The notes beneath the pieces were generated by a model that ran no database searches, was not told the origin of the DNA, and saw only the letters and a program-made list of their open reading frames with translations. Shown one piece after another: positions 11,812 through 22,283 of a stretch of DNA of 64,000 bases. Source of the DNA: Tuctoria greenei (Eukaryota; Streptophyta; Magnoliopsida; Poales; Poaceae). The translations under genes were made by a program, and so were the position numbers. The stretch is taken from NCBI GenBank assembly GCA_036927565.1, contig JAYESD010000007.1, positions 6,655,644-6,719,643 of the forward strand, written 5' to 3'. The number at the start of each line of letters is the position of its first letter. Positions within the stretch are counted from its first letter, which is position 1.

Positions 11812-11902
11812 CAGTACTGCACCTGCATTGCTGCCACTGACATGTGGGCCCATGAGACACTGGGTCCACTTGTCAGTGGCGGCTACTGCAGGTGCAGTAC
11901 TG
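11812..11902. repeat. 91-bp imperfect palindrome (hairpin)
   Basis: The outer arms are CAGTACTGCACCTGCA (11812-11827) and its reverse complement (11887-11902). The inner arms are GCCACTGACATGTGGGCCCA (11833-11852) and its near-complement (11861-11880), leaving an 8-base centre. The flanks AGAGAGGGTT and GGGCRAGTAATG occur on both sides (11658/11931 and 11729/11976), so the hairpin sits inside a local duplication. Confidence 0.8.
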
Positions 11903-13154
11903 CATAGTACCAGCTTGAGACGCTCAATAAAGAGAGGGTTTGGTCTCGTCGAAACTCTCGAGGAGGATTGGTGGCAGGGCGAGTAATGGTCAGGGATTTG
12001 CGGGCGGCGGGGTAATCATGGAACGCGGAGGATAAGACGTGGCGATGGGCGAGGGAGACGCGTCGGGGAGGACACTGAAGTGACCAGCAGCGGGGTGTGG
12101 GTGCCGGTGCGGGCTGGAGTGGCCGGTGGCGAGTGAGCATAGCGTGGAGGCATAAAAAAATCACGCCATCACACAAGCTGATGAACTGTTAACTATAAAG
12201 ACTAAGTACTAAAAAAGTAGAATCGTAAGGCATGCTAAAACAATTAGTAGAGCCTAGGAAAGAATGCAAATGAGCATAATACACCCATCATCAATACATC
12301 TAAAAACGTAGTCTCTCAAAATGCTCCAAATTAAATGCCAAAGGAGTAAAAAACTAACACGCTCTGCCAAAACAAATGGCACGGTAGAGAGGCAGGTAGC
12401 AATGTGATGTGATATGGGTAGTTGGAAGTTACCGATAGAGTTGGAGTGGGACATTTTTTAAGCTCCAAAAGTAAAGTTATGCTGGGGCGAAAAGAGTATT
12501 TCTGGTTTGTATATCTATACCTACTGTTGGTTCATGCATCATAGTACAAGGGAGTGAAGAACCTCGGGGTTCCTGAACATCATGTACTGCAATATTCTCT
12601 GTGTACCATGCAAAGGATTTAATATTGTCTAAATTTGTTTAATTTTGATAGTAAACCCATTTATAGTTATACCATGTGCTTGTTGGCCACCATGAATGCT
12701 TGTACACGACATCACGATTTGATGTCTTGTTCCTAATGTAAAGAGCATTGTAAGTAGTCATTCCAAATAATAGTAATAACGTCAGATTACATGACCGACG
12801 TAGATTCTGGATCGGATGGTGTGGTTTCTATAAACTGCAGTATTTGTTACGAGTGGGGGAATTAGAAAAGAAAGAATAGAAAAAAAATGTACGATCCGAG
12901 AAAGCCACAAGAAAGAAAAAAGTGTAAAACCATGGGAACTAAAAATCTTAGGAATACAAATTTGTAAAACAGGAATGAGAGTACAACATTCGGAGTGGTT
13001 GATCAGATAATTCGTGCGTCATTTACTTCTAAATCCAAAAATTACATACTACTACCTCTGGTTTTTAGTATTTGTCGTTCCTGACCAGGAATTGAATAAG
13101 AAATACACTACCATAATAAGCTGTCGGAGCGACATTTATTACGGGACAGATGTA

Positions 13155-13157
<3 letters not shown>
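11903..13157. other. Intergenic, no gene seen
   Basis: No frame has domain-like content. A segment near 12932-13010 (CTTAGGAATACAA ... GGAGT) recurs in diverged form at 13535-13605. Confidence 0.5.

Positions 13158-13193
<36 letters not shown>
13158..13193. repeat. (TA)n microsatellite
   Basis: About 18 uninterrupted TA units. Confidence 0.95.
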
Positions 13194-13199
<6 letters not shown>

Positions 13200-14222
13200 T
13201 GCCTATGTTGCTTCTTTGTTAATTTATTTAATCTTCGTATATCAGGATGGATCGTGTATAACTTAACTAGCCCAAAACTGCATGGATCGTGTAGAACCAA
13301 GCCAATATAGCTCTATAAAAAGACAGCATGGATCGTGTAGTTTACCTAGCACAAAACTGGAGTCCGGGTTGCAATGTCACAGGGAGGTGTCGGTGATGAA
13401 GAGGTTCGGTAGAGCCCGTCAAACTTGGTCGCCCGACGTTGTACCCCGGAGTCAACACCACCAAGAGCTTTGATGCGTCACTGCAAGATCCATGGGTGAA
13501 AAAATTGTAGAAACCTTGGGAAATGAAGACATGGGAATTTCTTAGGAATACAAGTATGGAACACAGGACAGAGAGACAACACATTTGGAGTACTGCGAGA
13601 TCACCGGAAGGGCGAGGCAGCGGTGTGTTGGGAACGGAGGCCAGTGTTTCCATTTATACTCATCATGGCTGAAATAGGGTTACAATAATAGGCGGGACTG
13701 AAATTGGAGGCGCAGGTAGTGAAAATTGAATTATCAAAATCTCAAATGTGGCGCGCCAAGTAGAACAAGAAAAATTTCGCGGGAGAGGAGAATTTGACGC
13801 AAGCCGTGCCCTTGTGCACGCATGCAATCGTGATTAATTACATGTCATGCCGCGTCGATTCTTGCACATGGTGCGTGTAGCTAGAGGGGTAGACTTCGTC
13901 TTAGGACAACTTGCTTGCTACTTAATTCATCTTTGTTGCCATGCATGGAGATCAAAATCTAAAAGCAGTCTCCACCACGATCTCAATGGAGTTTTAACCA
14001 AGAGTCGTCGATTGTCGCAACACAACGAATTCTTGGATAGACATTGAACAACAATTATCTCGCCCCTTTTTCAGAAAGGAGTTGTTTTTCGATATTGCAT
14101 AAGACGCATTGTTCATGAACAGAAAAGACATTTTTCATTAACATAAAAACAACACATATATTACAAACAAGAACTACGAAAGCACATAGAAAAAAAGAAA
14201 AAGAAAAAATACAAATACTACT
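13194..14222. other. Intergenic, including 3' flank of the first family gene
   Basis: ATGGATCGTGTA recurs three times (13247-13340). From about 14105 the sequence (ACATTTTTCATTAACATAAA) is the presumed 3' UTR of the minus-strand gene that follows; the same stretch occurs after the second family copy at 18080-18119. Confidence 0.55.
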
Positions 14223-14867
14223 CTACTCGGAGTCGTAGGAGATCTCCTCCACCTCCTTCTCCGCCGCCGCCGCCGCCTCCTCCTTTGCTTCTGCTGCCAC
14301 CGACGCCTCCTCTGCCGCTGCCGTCGCCGCCTGCTCCGCTGCCTCGATTGCTGCCTCCTCCTTCGGCAATTGAGTCCGAAGCTTCCGGACGACGGTCCGC
14401 AGAAGATGCTGGTGGCCCTCCACCCCAGCCACCTCCCCGATTGTCTCGTAGAGGACGTTGAGACGACCGGCCACAAACCCTAACCCAAAGCAGTAGTGGA
14501 CGGCGGTGTCCATGCTGGTGCATACGGGAAGTTTCCCAAGACCCAGACGGTCACACGAGAGAGATGTATCGAAAAATACATCCCGCACCAATTTGTCGAG
14601 CTTTTTTGTGTGCCCGGCGGTGGCAGAAAGGTGCTCGGTGGCCTCCTTCAAGCGCCGATCGAGAGCATCGAAGAGGTGTTCAACGAGGCGGACAATCTCC
14701 TGAACCCAAACAGGATGAGGAGGTGCAGGCGCCGCGGGCGGAGAAGGGGACAGAGGAGGTGCGGGCGCCACCTCCAGTTCCACCGGCATTGGCTGCGACA
14801 GAAACGGAGAATAAGGAGGTTCGGAGGACGTCAACGGCCTGGAGCGCTTCGGTGCGGGGCTACCCAT
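14223..14867 (-). CDS. Unrecognised protein, family copy 1 (intact, 214 aa)
   Basis: I do not recognise this family. The start chosen is MGSPAPKRSR at 14867, because a TATA box lies 136-141 bp upstream and the same start is kept in copy 2; a longer frame to 14987 would begin only about 16 bp from the TATA box. Residues 1-55 are Pro/Ser-rich with a short basic PKRSR motif. Residues 56-150 are the conserved core, with helix-like heptads (EIVRLVEHLFDALDRRLKE), DVFFDTSLSCDRLGLG and FGLGFVAGRLNVLYETI. Residues 165-214 are an Ala/Glu-rich acidic tail, probably helical. There is no signal peptide or membrane segment. Copies 2 and 3 share the core but carry stops, so purifying selection on copy 1 is possible, not shown. 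Confidence 0.65.
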   Translation of the reverse strand: MGSPAPKRSRPLTSSEPPYSPFLSQPMPVELEVAPAPPLSPSPPAAPAPPHPVWVQEIVRLVEHLFDALDRRLKEATEHLSATAGHTKKLDKLVRDVFFDTSLSCDRLGLGKLPVCTSMDTAVHYCFGLGFVAGRLNVLYETIGEVAGVEGHQHLLRTVVRKLRTQLPKEEAAIEAAEQAATAAAEEASVAAEAKEEAAAAAEKEVEEISYDSE

Positions 14868-15002
14868 TTGTGCGGCGATGGAGGTGCGGAGAAAGAGCGA
14901 GAGGTGGTCAGCGATGGTGCGGCGGTGAAGCAAGAGAAGTTTGGAGGCTACGGTCGATGGAGATGGAGTGGTGCGGCGAAGACGCAAGAGGACGGGTGTG
15001 CC

Positions 15003-15008
15003 TTTATA
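15003..15008 (-). promoter_or_regulatory. TATA box of family copy 1
   Basis: On the minus strand TATAAA, in the context GCTATAAAGGCAC, is shared exactly by copy 2 (18917-18922) and in the form GCTATAAG by copy 3 (near 22750). A transcript starting about 30 bp downstream would put the ATG about 105 bp into the message. Confidence 0.6.
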
Positions 15009-15017
15009 GCGGGTCCT

Positions 15018-15264
15018 CGTCTAAGCAGACTGCTGTGCAATCTGGACTCCTGTGCAAGCGTGCGATCCGCGAATCTTAGTCATTGGATGGACATCCAAGG
15101 GTGGCTGACATTTTACACATAAATCTTTCCACTTGTCTGTGTAAAGGGAAGGATCTATGTGTAAAAATGTCAGCCACCCTTGGATGTCCGTCGAATGGCT
15201 AAGATTCGTGGATTACACGCTTGCACGGGAATTCATATTGCATAGTAGTCATTGCCGTCTAAGC
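15018..15264. mobile_element. 229-bp MITE with 9-bp target duplication
   Basis: The element proper is 15027-15255, flanked by direct repeats CGTCTAAGC (15018-15026 and 15256-15264). The two halves are inverted copies of each other: the strongest arms are 15053-15126 and 15151-15224 (for example GTGGCTGACATTTTACACAT against its complement), and weaker complementarity continues to the ends. A 9-bp duplication fits Mutator-like MITEs. Copy 2 of the gene family shows the empty site with a single CATCTAAGC-type sequence (18931-18939). It lies just upstream of the TATA box of copy 1. Confidence 0.85.
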
Positions 15265-15319
15265 GCACGAGTGGAGATGATCGGACGCTTCGAAAACTGT
15301 GCTTTCAAATTAATCCAAA

Positions 15320-15435
15320 CCGCGGTCGGCTTCCTCTATGTTGTCGTAACGGCTCGACGCGTCCCATCTCTGCTTCACAAGCAGTTTTTTAATTTGACAC
15401 GCAAAGGGTCCAGGATATGCAGTGGCCCACCTGGC
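15320..15435. repeat. Upstream repeat shared by family copies and the 41-42.6 kb array
   Basis: The order AACCGCGGT, CCTCT-GTT-TCG, CGTGTCCCATC, CAGTTTTTTAATTTGACACG, CCAGGATATGCA and TGGCCCACCTG recurs upstream of copy 2 (19010-19115). In the opposite orientation it recurs in each of the three tandem units at about 41215-41350, 41820-41950 and 42420-42560. Confidence 0.75.
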
Positions 15436-15565
15436 ATACTTTATAGGTCCGTCCGGCGGTGTTTCAGTTTTTCAGTTCCAGTTTTTAAGTTTGACACGCA
15501 AAGGGCCCACCGGCCCAAGGCATATGCAATGTTCCAGTTTTTTTTTTCAGTTTGTCACGCAAAAG

Positions 15566-15700
15566 ACCTTGATCATGTTTCATGACGTTACATGTTTTCT
15601 CTTTTTTTTGAAAGATCATCATATATATAGTTGAAATATTGTCAGAAAACACAAGAAAAAAGTACAAGACGATGAACACACCACACATTCATGCATTCAT

Positions 15701-15797
<97 letters not shown>

Positions 15798-16178
15798 AAA
15801 CCCTCGTTCATTTTTTCTCAGTTTGACATGCAAAAGACCTTGATCATGCATGTTTGATGACATTAGGTCTTTTCTAATTTTGTTGAAAGGTCATCATATT
15901 TGAGGCTCGTTGGTCATGTTTCGGGTGTAGCAAGAATGCATGGATAAGTAACATGCACTTGAAAACCTCACGATGATCACGTTTGATGACAACATTATTA
16001 CGTGTTTTCCCTGTTTTTTGTTGAAACATCGTCATATATAGTTTGAGGCTCGTTGATCATATGTTTGGGGCATAGGGTAGCATGCATGGACAACTATAAC
16101 ATGCATGTGAGATGTGAGAGAGACGTCGATGATCATATATGATGACGTTGCGCGTGTTTTTTCTCTTTTTTTTGAAAG

Positions 16179-16190
<12 letters not shown>
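15566..16190. repeat. Diverged tandem repeats of about 150 bp
   Basis: Each unit contains GATCATGTTTGATGACGT, then TTTTTTGTTGAAAGATC-TCAT, GAGGCTCGTTGATCATG and GCATGCATGGACAACTA. Related units occur again at about 19820-19990, upstream of copy 2. Two (TA)n expansions arise within the AAAGATCAT part of units. Confidence 0.65.
15703..15794. repeat. (CA)n(TA)n microsatellite
   Basis: About 25 CA units followed directly by about 20 TA units. Confidence 0.95.

Positions 16191-16251
<61 letters not shown>
16182..16251. repeat. (TA)n(CA)n microsatellite
   Basis: About 26 TA units followed by about 9 CA units, directly after GAAAGATCA. Confidence 0.95.
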
Positions 16252-17846
16252 TCCCCCTGTCTCTATGAACTTGTCGCTTTGTAGTTCATTTTTTAACTGC
16301 AAATCCGCATCAGAAGTGCTTGTTTATTGGCTCATGGACAAGGTAAATTCTTTGTACATAGTACAAAAATTATAAGTTGGTCGGTGTTGCCGTTCGTACG
16401 CGAAGGATGCGGCCAGGTAGTTTCTCTTGCAGGTGTATGCTAATTACGTGAGTGTTTGATCGGGTCATGTGGTTAGTCCACGATGCACCCTAAACCCGGT
16501 GTTGACGCCGTGTATTTCTCATTTGTGTGTACACTCTAGTGACATGTGACAAAGTGCTCAGTCATCAATTGTGTTTGGTTTGATGTCGAAGTTGGATTGG
16601 AGATATAGGATCATCCATTTCTTTGTGTCTTGGATCATCCAAATTAACGTTTGGTCGGGTGGACTGGCGATCCAATTTTTTGTTGGTAGGTTGGATGAAA
16701 CTTGATTGGATTATTGAATCATTAAGTTGATCATTTCATAATATTAATGTTTTATGTACTAATTATCATATTACTAGCAAATATTAATGTTAATATCATA
16801 ATTGTAATTATTAATCAACAATAAACAAGGTAATTATCACTAACTACATTAATAATAAGCATAATTAGATAAGGTAGATGGACTCACATCCAACCAAATA
16901 TCCTGAACCATCTCATCCAGCATTTGCGAGGAATATTTTATATTTCTCAAACCTGGATCACCCGTCTAACTGGGAAACAAATAACACATGACTGTACTAT
17001 ACAATTAATCCAAGTCAATCCAAGACAAGCAATCAAACACGGATCTTTTTGGCCGCGTCGTACGTGCTCGTGCGCATGATGATGGATCGTGCATGCCGAG
17101 AATCGAGTTATTCGGATTGCCGAGAAAATTTTTGACATGGAGTTCGTGTGCCCGTGCACGCTGCATGATTCAGTGCATTCGTGTACGTGGCAATCATCAG
17201 GGCAGGGTGGCACAATCGCGGGAACTGTGCAGTGCGCCCTTGGCTGTAAGATTTGGAGCGTGAACGTACGTGGCAACCATCTGGGCAGGGTCGCACAGAG
17301 ACGACTCTGCGGGAGGGCCGCAGAGAATTCAATTTCCGCACGAAGGGGTTAAGAGGTAAGACCATCTGATTCGCAGGCCGCAGTCCAGTAATGGTGTTTG
17401 GGAACACGGTATTTTTGAAGTTTTAGAGCAATACCGTGGTATTTGAGATTACTATGGTATTTTTTACAGAATGGTGTTTGTCAACCAAACAGTCATATGT
17501 ATTGCAAAATTGTGGTATTACAAAACTATGTTATTGAAATACTTCGGTATTGCCATGTCATTTTAAAAACTGTGGTTTCCAAAAGTTTAGTATTGAAAAA
17601 CTGTGCTCCCAAACACAACCTAAGCTTTACCGTGAACCACTGCGGATAGTCTTAAAGGCAGGCCCGACTCTGGGCCTAGGCGGGAGGGGCTACTGCCTAG
17701 GGCCAGGCCAGTGGGTGGGGAGGGTGGGGGGCACGATGACAGCTGGTAAAGAGAAAATAAATAAAATTAATTAGTGTGTAGATTTTTATTTTCATAATTT
17801 TTTGAAATATAATTCTACTATGTACTTCCTACTAACGTATTTAATA
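16252..17846. other. Intergenic, no gene seen
   Basis: A short duplication contains CGTACGTGGCAACCATCTGG (near 17262-17281) and a variant near 17183. The stretch 17400-17620 is rich in GGTATT-type words. No supported coding frame. Confidence 0.5.
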
Positions 17847-17949
17847 CTCCCTCCTTATCTTCTTAATTGTCATTCAGACAACAAGTTCTAGTTCATATAT
17901 AGTTCAATGCTTTGTCCAAAACTTCAAATAAAAGAATAAGGAGGGAGTA
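17845..17949. mobile_element. Stowaway-type MITE
   Basis: The element 17847-17947 has inverted ends CTCCCTCC / GGAGGGAG and is flanked by TA on both sides (17845-17846, 17948-17949). Size (101 bp), ends and TA duplication are typical of grass Stowaway MITEs of the Tc1/mariner group. Confidence 0.85.
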
Positions 17950-18167
17950 TTTATTAGATAGAGTATAATATTACTAATGTGTTAATTTTCCATATGCGAT
18001 GTTTTTTGATAAAAGGAGGAGTTTTTTGTTAGTGCATGTACTGTAGGACACATTGTTTATGAACATAAAATAAAAGACATTTTTCATTTACATAAAAACA
18101 ACACATATATTACAAACTAGAAAAAAATAGATAGAAAACAAAAGAAAAAAGTACTACTAATACTACT
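17950..18167. other. 3' flank of family copy 2
   Basis: From 18060 the sequence ACATTTTTCATTTACATAAA closely matches the 3' flank of copy 1 at 14128-14160, so the duplication included 3' UTR sequence. Confidence 0.6.
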
Positions 18168-18788
18168 CTACTCGGAGGAGTTCATGTCCACCTCCTCCGC
18201 CGCCGCCTCCGCATCTGCTGGCGGCGCCTCCGCCTCCGCATCTGCCGCCGACGCCTCTACCTCCGCCGCAACCGCCGGCGGAGCATCCTCCAACACCAGA
18301 TCGAACATCTTTTGGCTGACGGTGTTCACGAGTTTCTCGCAAAACTCCACCCCAGCTTCCTCACTGATCGTCTCGTAGAGGCAGTCGAGACGGGCAGCAA
18401 CAAAGCCTAACCCGAAGATGTATTAGTCGGCGAAATCCATGCTGGTGTGGTGGGGAAGGATACCAAGTCCCAGTCGGCGACATGAGTGAGATGTATTGTG
18501 AAATACATCCTGCGCCATTTTCACGAGCGCTTTTGCTTGCACGTTGGTGGCGAACAGGCTGGCTGTGACCTCCTTAAGCTTGCCGTCGAGTTGGTCGATG
18601 CTTTCCTCGATGAGGCGGACAGTCTCATCATAATCATACGGAAGAGGTGCGGGCACCGTGGACGGAGACGGGAGTTGAGGAGGTGCGGGCGCCACCTCCA
18701 GTTCCACCGGCCTTGGCGGCGACGGAAACGGAGAAGGAGGTTCGGAGGACGTCGATGACCTGGAGCGCTTCGGTGCGGGGCTACCCAT
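18168..18788 (-). pseudogene. Unrecognised protein, family copy 2 (one premature stop)
   Basis: The frame starts with MGSPAPKRSR, identical to copy 1, and runs 206 codons to TAG at 18168. It is interrupted by TAA at 18423-18425 (codon 122), directly after STSMDFAD-like sequence and just before FGLGFVAARLDCLYETI, the most conserved part of the core. After the stop the frame stays open and ends in an Ala/Glu-rich acidic tail like that of copy 1. Copy 2 lacks about ten residues mid-protein. A recent inactivation, read-through or a sequencing error at one codon are all possible. Confidence 0.7.
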
Positions 18789-18916
18789 TTGCGTGGCGAT
18801 GGAGGTGCGAACAAACAAAGAGGTGGTCGACGGTGGTGCGGCAGAGAAGCAAGAGGACAAGTTTGTAGGCTAAAATCGATCGAGAGGTGCGGCAGAGAAG
18901 AAGAGGACGGTGTGCC

Positions 18917-18922
18917 TTTATA
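18917..18922 (-). promoter_or_regulatory. TATA box of family copy 2
   Basis: TATAAA on the minus strand in the same GCTATAAAGGCAC context as copy 1, about 130 bp upstream of the ATG. Confidence 0.55.
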
Positions 18923-18929
18923 GCGAGTC

Positions 18930-19130
18930 ATCATCTAAGCGCATGAGTGGAGATGATCGGACGCTTCAAAAATTGTGCTTTTGAATCGACGGTCAGAGCT
19001 ACTCCGAACCGCGGTTCGCCTCCTCTCGGTTATCGCAATGGCTCAACGTGTCCCATCGGCCAGTTTTTTAATTTGACACACAAAAAGCCCAGGATATGCA
19101 ATGGCCCACCTGACATACTTTGTAGGTCTG
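18930..19130. repeat. Upstream region of copy 2 homologous to 15256-15450
   Basis: From CTAAGCGCATGAGTGGAGAT to GGCCCACCTG it aligns with the upstream region of copy 1 without the MITE, showing the pre-insertion state. Confidence 0.75.
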
Positions 19131-20156
19131 TCGCGGTGTTCGTAACATTTTGTGTGAATGATTTAAACGAGGTGCGGAGATTGACGTGAACGCGCGTGGC
19201 AATCGACCGAGAGTCCATATCTTTTTTTGAAAGATCTGACCATTGCCGATAGAGAGTCCATATCGAACCGATGATAATTGTCGTGATCATGGATGATGGT
19301 GTACATGAATGTAATGCATGTGAAAGAGACTCGCGATCAAGCATGTATGGTCACGTGTTGAGGATTTTTGTGCCCCCTTGTTGAGGAACATGTTAATTGG
19401 ATAACGTTGAGGATCGGATGTGGCGTACGTGTTTTCACAAGTGTGTTCATTTGTTCCTAAAATTAGAACACGTAGCGGCTAGCGCCTACGCCTGTCGTTT
19501 CTTCAAAAGGCGAGTACAGCGATACATAATGGCAGCATGCGATCGATTAATTTGATTAACCACGTACGTACGTAGTGAGAGCTGTGTGCTTATTAGACGA
19601 TGGTAGTCCACATTCTATCCTCGTACCGTCGAGGGAACATCCTAGTGTCAAATTTGTTATCTCTATTGATGGCAGGATAATATTCTTCATTAGTGTGGTA
19701 GATAAACTGCCATATAGGTTGAGAGCATACACACATGCATGGTAGAGAATATGATAAATATAGAAATATATATACATGGTAGGAAATATTCTATTATTGG
19801 AATACATGTTTGGGACGTAGCATGCATATGTACGTCTAACATCCATGTGAAAGACCTCGATCATGTTTGCTGATGTTACGTGTTCTCTTTTTTGTTGAGA
19901 GATCGTCATGTTTGAGGCTCGTTGATCATGTTTGGGGCGTAGCATACATGGACAACTAACATGCATGTGAAAGACCTCGATGCATGTGAAATAACATGCA
20001 TGCTTTTAAAAGCAAGATATAGTGTTTCCTCAAGAAAAAATAATTTTATGAGAGACCAGGCGCACAAGCACAAAAGCTACAACTTGAGCTATGCACCTAC
20101 AAATTCCATATGCCGGGATGATCGATGGCAGCCGTTACGCAAACTAGGTGGTAAGA
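19131..20156. other. Intergenic, with repeats shared with neighbouring intervals
   Basis: The segment 19405-19535 (GTTGAGGATCGGATGTGGCG to GAGTACAGC) is repeated at 21422-21528. The part 19820-19990 repeats units seen at 15566-16190. No supported gene. Confidence 0.55.
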
Positions 20157-20759
20157 TCAGTAGTCGTCAGAGAGCAGCTTGCGGCCGACCTCGAAGGAGA
20201 CGAAGGTGTTGATCCACGCATAGCTGATCTACTCGCCGGAGAGATTGTACGCGTCCCAGTAGCTCGTCCTCACCCGGCAAGGCTTCTCCATGTCGGTGCC
20301 CATCACGGCGCTCGCGATGTCCTTCAGCCCCGCGCGGCGGAGGCTCGGGTGATCCATCTCCTCCGCCGCGAGCCCGACCAGGTCCACCGTTTTGGCCACC
20401 TTCAGCTGCCAGTCCTTCCAAAGTCTATCGGCGTCACCCTCCATGCCCACGCCGATAAAGAGGTAGTCGGAATCGGCAAGGAAATCTTCCATCTCGTCGG
20501 GGAAGTAGTCAGCGTGGATGACCTAGAAGATGAGACAGCGGCGGCCGATGCAAAGTTGCAGAACGGCAACGGGGTTCTGGTCGGCGGAGTAGCTAGGGCG
20601 CCACACGACGTCGAGCCCGACGATGAGCTTGTGAAGGCGCCCACAGTGGACGGAGAGGACCTCGTCGAGCCAGTCCTCCACGGCCTCGCCGGAGGACGTC
20701 ACGGTGGTGGTGATCACGTCTTCCTCGAGCGTCACGTTGTACACTTGAGACCCCGCCAT
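20157..20759 (-). pseudogene. WRN-like 3'-5' exonuclease domain protein, two in-frame stops
   Basis: The 201-codon frame from MAGSQVYNVTL (20759) to TGA at 20157-20159 matches the small plant Werner-syndrome-like exonuclease family in length and order: VGLDVVWRP, PVAVLQLCIG-RCLIF, FLADSDYLFIGVGMEGD, DLVGLAAEE, LKDIASAVMG, KP-RV-SYWDAYNLSGE, ISYAWINTFVSFEVGR. It has TAG at codons 79 and 177, both where the family usually has Gln (RCLIF-Q, GE-Q-I), so each is one C-to-T change in CAG. Catalytic positions also look lost: the usual DxE is DVV (residues 50-52) and the late YxxxD has Asn instead of Asp. A degenerate, probably non-functional member; the domain call is firm. Confidence 0.85.
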
Positions 20760-21421
20760 TGGGTCTCTCTCCTTGTCGTCCCTACGGTTGCCGTCTGCGG
20801 GGGCGCGACGCAACTTCTCTCTTGTGCAAAACCTTCGTCTACATCTTTAGTTTGGATTTTAATGGGAAACAGGCCTGGATATATAACTGATGCTGTTACG
20901 ATGTGAGCGGAGGAGTTTCCAAATTTGACGGCCCCGAGCCCAGAGTCAAGAGAGTAATGAAGATTTTGAATCTGATATACTCTTTCTAATTTTTAATTCT
21001 TATCGTTATGACCACAAGTTGCTTTGTCTCAACCTAACACCACGTACAACAACAACAACATTTCTCAGGGGCCCACCCACTGGGTACGCCAGGTGGGCCA
21101 CGGGATACCCTAGGTCCAGTCACCAGAGAGTAGCTAGTGTGAATGCATGCATGCTGGAGAGATCAGCAGGATCGGGAACTGACCAATGAACATGGATGTC
21201 AGCAGTCTCACGGTTCATGTATTGAAACGCGTGCCATCATTTTTCTTCTTCCCCTTTTTTCTTATAAGTTTGTATTATTTTCCACCAATCTTCTAGCCCT
21301 CCTTTATTTGAAGTTGTACGGTTGGATCAGGATACGTGGCCGGTGTGAGGCGAGAGCCGTGTGTGCAACACCAAGCGAAACGTCGTGGAGAGACGTTGCT
21401 CCCCTTGTTGAATTTGATGAT
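20760..21421. other. Intergenic, no gene seen
   Basis: A frame at 21300-21590 (VEFDDVEDRMWRAC-type) overlaps the repeat below; I do not recognise it and cannot support it as a gene. Confidence 0.4.
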
Positions 21422-21528
21422 GTTGAGGATCGGATGTGGCGTGCGTGTTTTCGCAAGTGTGTACATTTGTTCCTAAAAGCAGCTAGCGCCTACGACTGTC
21501 GTTTCTTCGAAAGGACGAGTACAGCATG
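21422..21528. repeat. Second copy of the 19405-19535 segment
   Basis: The two copies share GTTGAGGATCGGATGTGGCG, TGTTTTC-CAAGTGTGT, CATTTGTTCCTAAAA, GCTAGCGCCTACG and TGTCGTTTCTTC. The 19.4-kb copy has a small insertion. This supports a duplicated block of about 2-4 kb across 14-23 kb. Confidence 0.75.
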
Positions 21529-22283
21529 GTTGAAAATTATATTGTACTGTACTGTGCTACGCATGCGATTATATTGTACAGTACGGCCACACTGATACAC
21601 CAAGTTGTAAAGATCAACAACAAAAGACTCAACCCGACACACTAGTGAAAGTAAAACACCCGATACATTTTATTACACACTTGTGAATGTAAAATACCCG
21701 ATACATTTTATTATTATGGAACTCTATAACTAAGACTCAATCCAAATCGGGCAAAAATTTCGATGACCCTGACTTCTAGTTTGTTTTTGCAAGCCATCCG
21801 AATCAAGTCTTTTTTGTCTTCACCCTTTTGCAATGATGCCCACGAGCATTTAATCTGGGCTAAAGTTGATACGTACTCCAGAAACTATTGTTGCGTTTTT
21901 TGTGATTTACTACGTGCTTTGATGTTTGATTGCTCATTATGTTGGATCCATGTTGGGTTTGACCATAGAGAGTGGGCTTCTCCCTGCTAGTCCTATCGAT
22001 AAACTAGGTGGTAGTCACTTTCTGGATCTCTAGCTCAGTAGAGTTGGAAGTGGAAATATGTGTCATTCTAAAAGATAAAAGAGATAAATAGTCTACTAGT
22101 TTATCGTTGGAATAACAACATTAGAACTATTTTTGCGCACCAATGAGAAGAAAAATAAAGTTCATTACCTTAAGACAATACATTACAAACAAAAAAAAAG
22201 AAAAACACAAACTACAAACAAGAAAAGAAAAACAACACAACTAAGAACAAGAAAAAAACTACTTCTCCACCACCTCGCTCCAC
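21529..22283. other. Intergenic and 3' flank of family copy 3
   Basis: ACACTAGTGAAAGTAAAACA and TACATTTTATTA words repeat near 21640-21715. Just before the gene remnant the flank AATACATTACAAAC resembles the 3' flanks of copies 1 and 2. Confidence 0.5.

Noticed and set aside
13342..13653. 103-residue minus-strand frame
   Set aside because: No domain-like content, no promoter, and partly within duplicated intergenic words.
15639..16375. Frames with long IYIYIY and THTHTH runs
   Set aside because: They are translations of (TA)n and (CA)n microsatellites.
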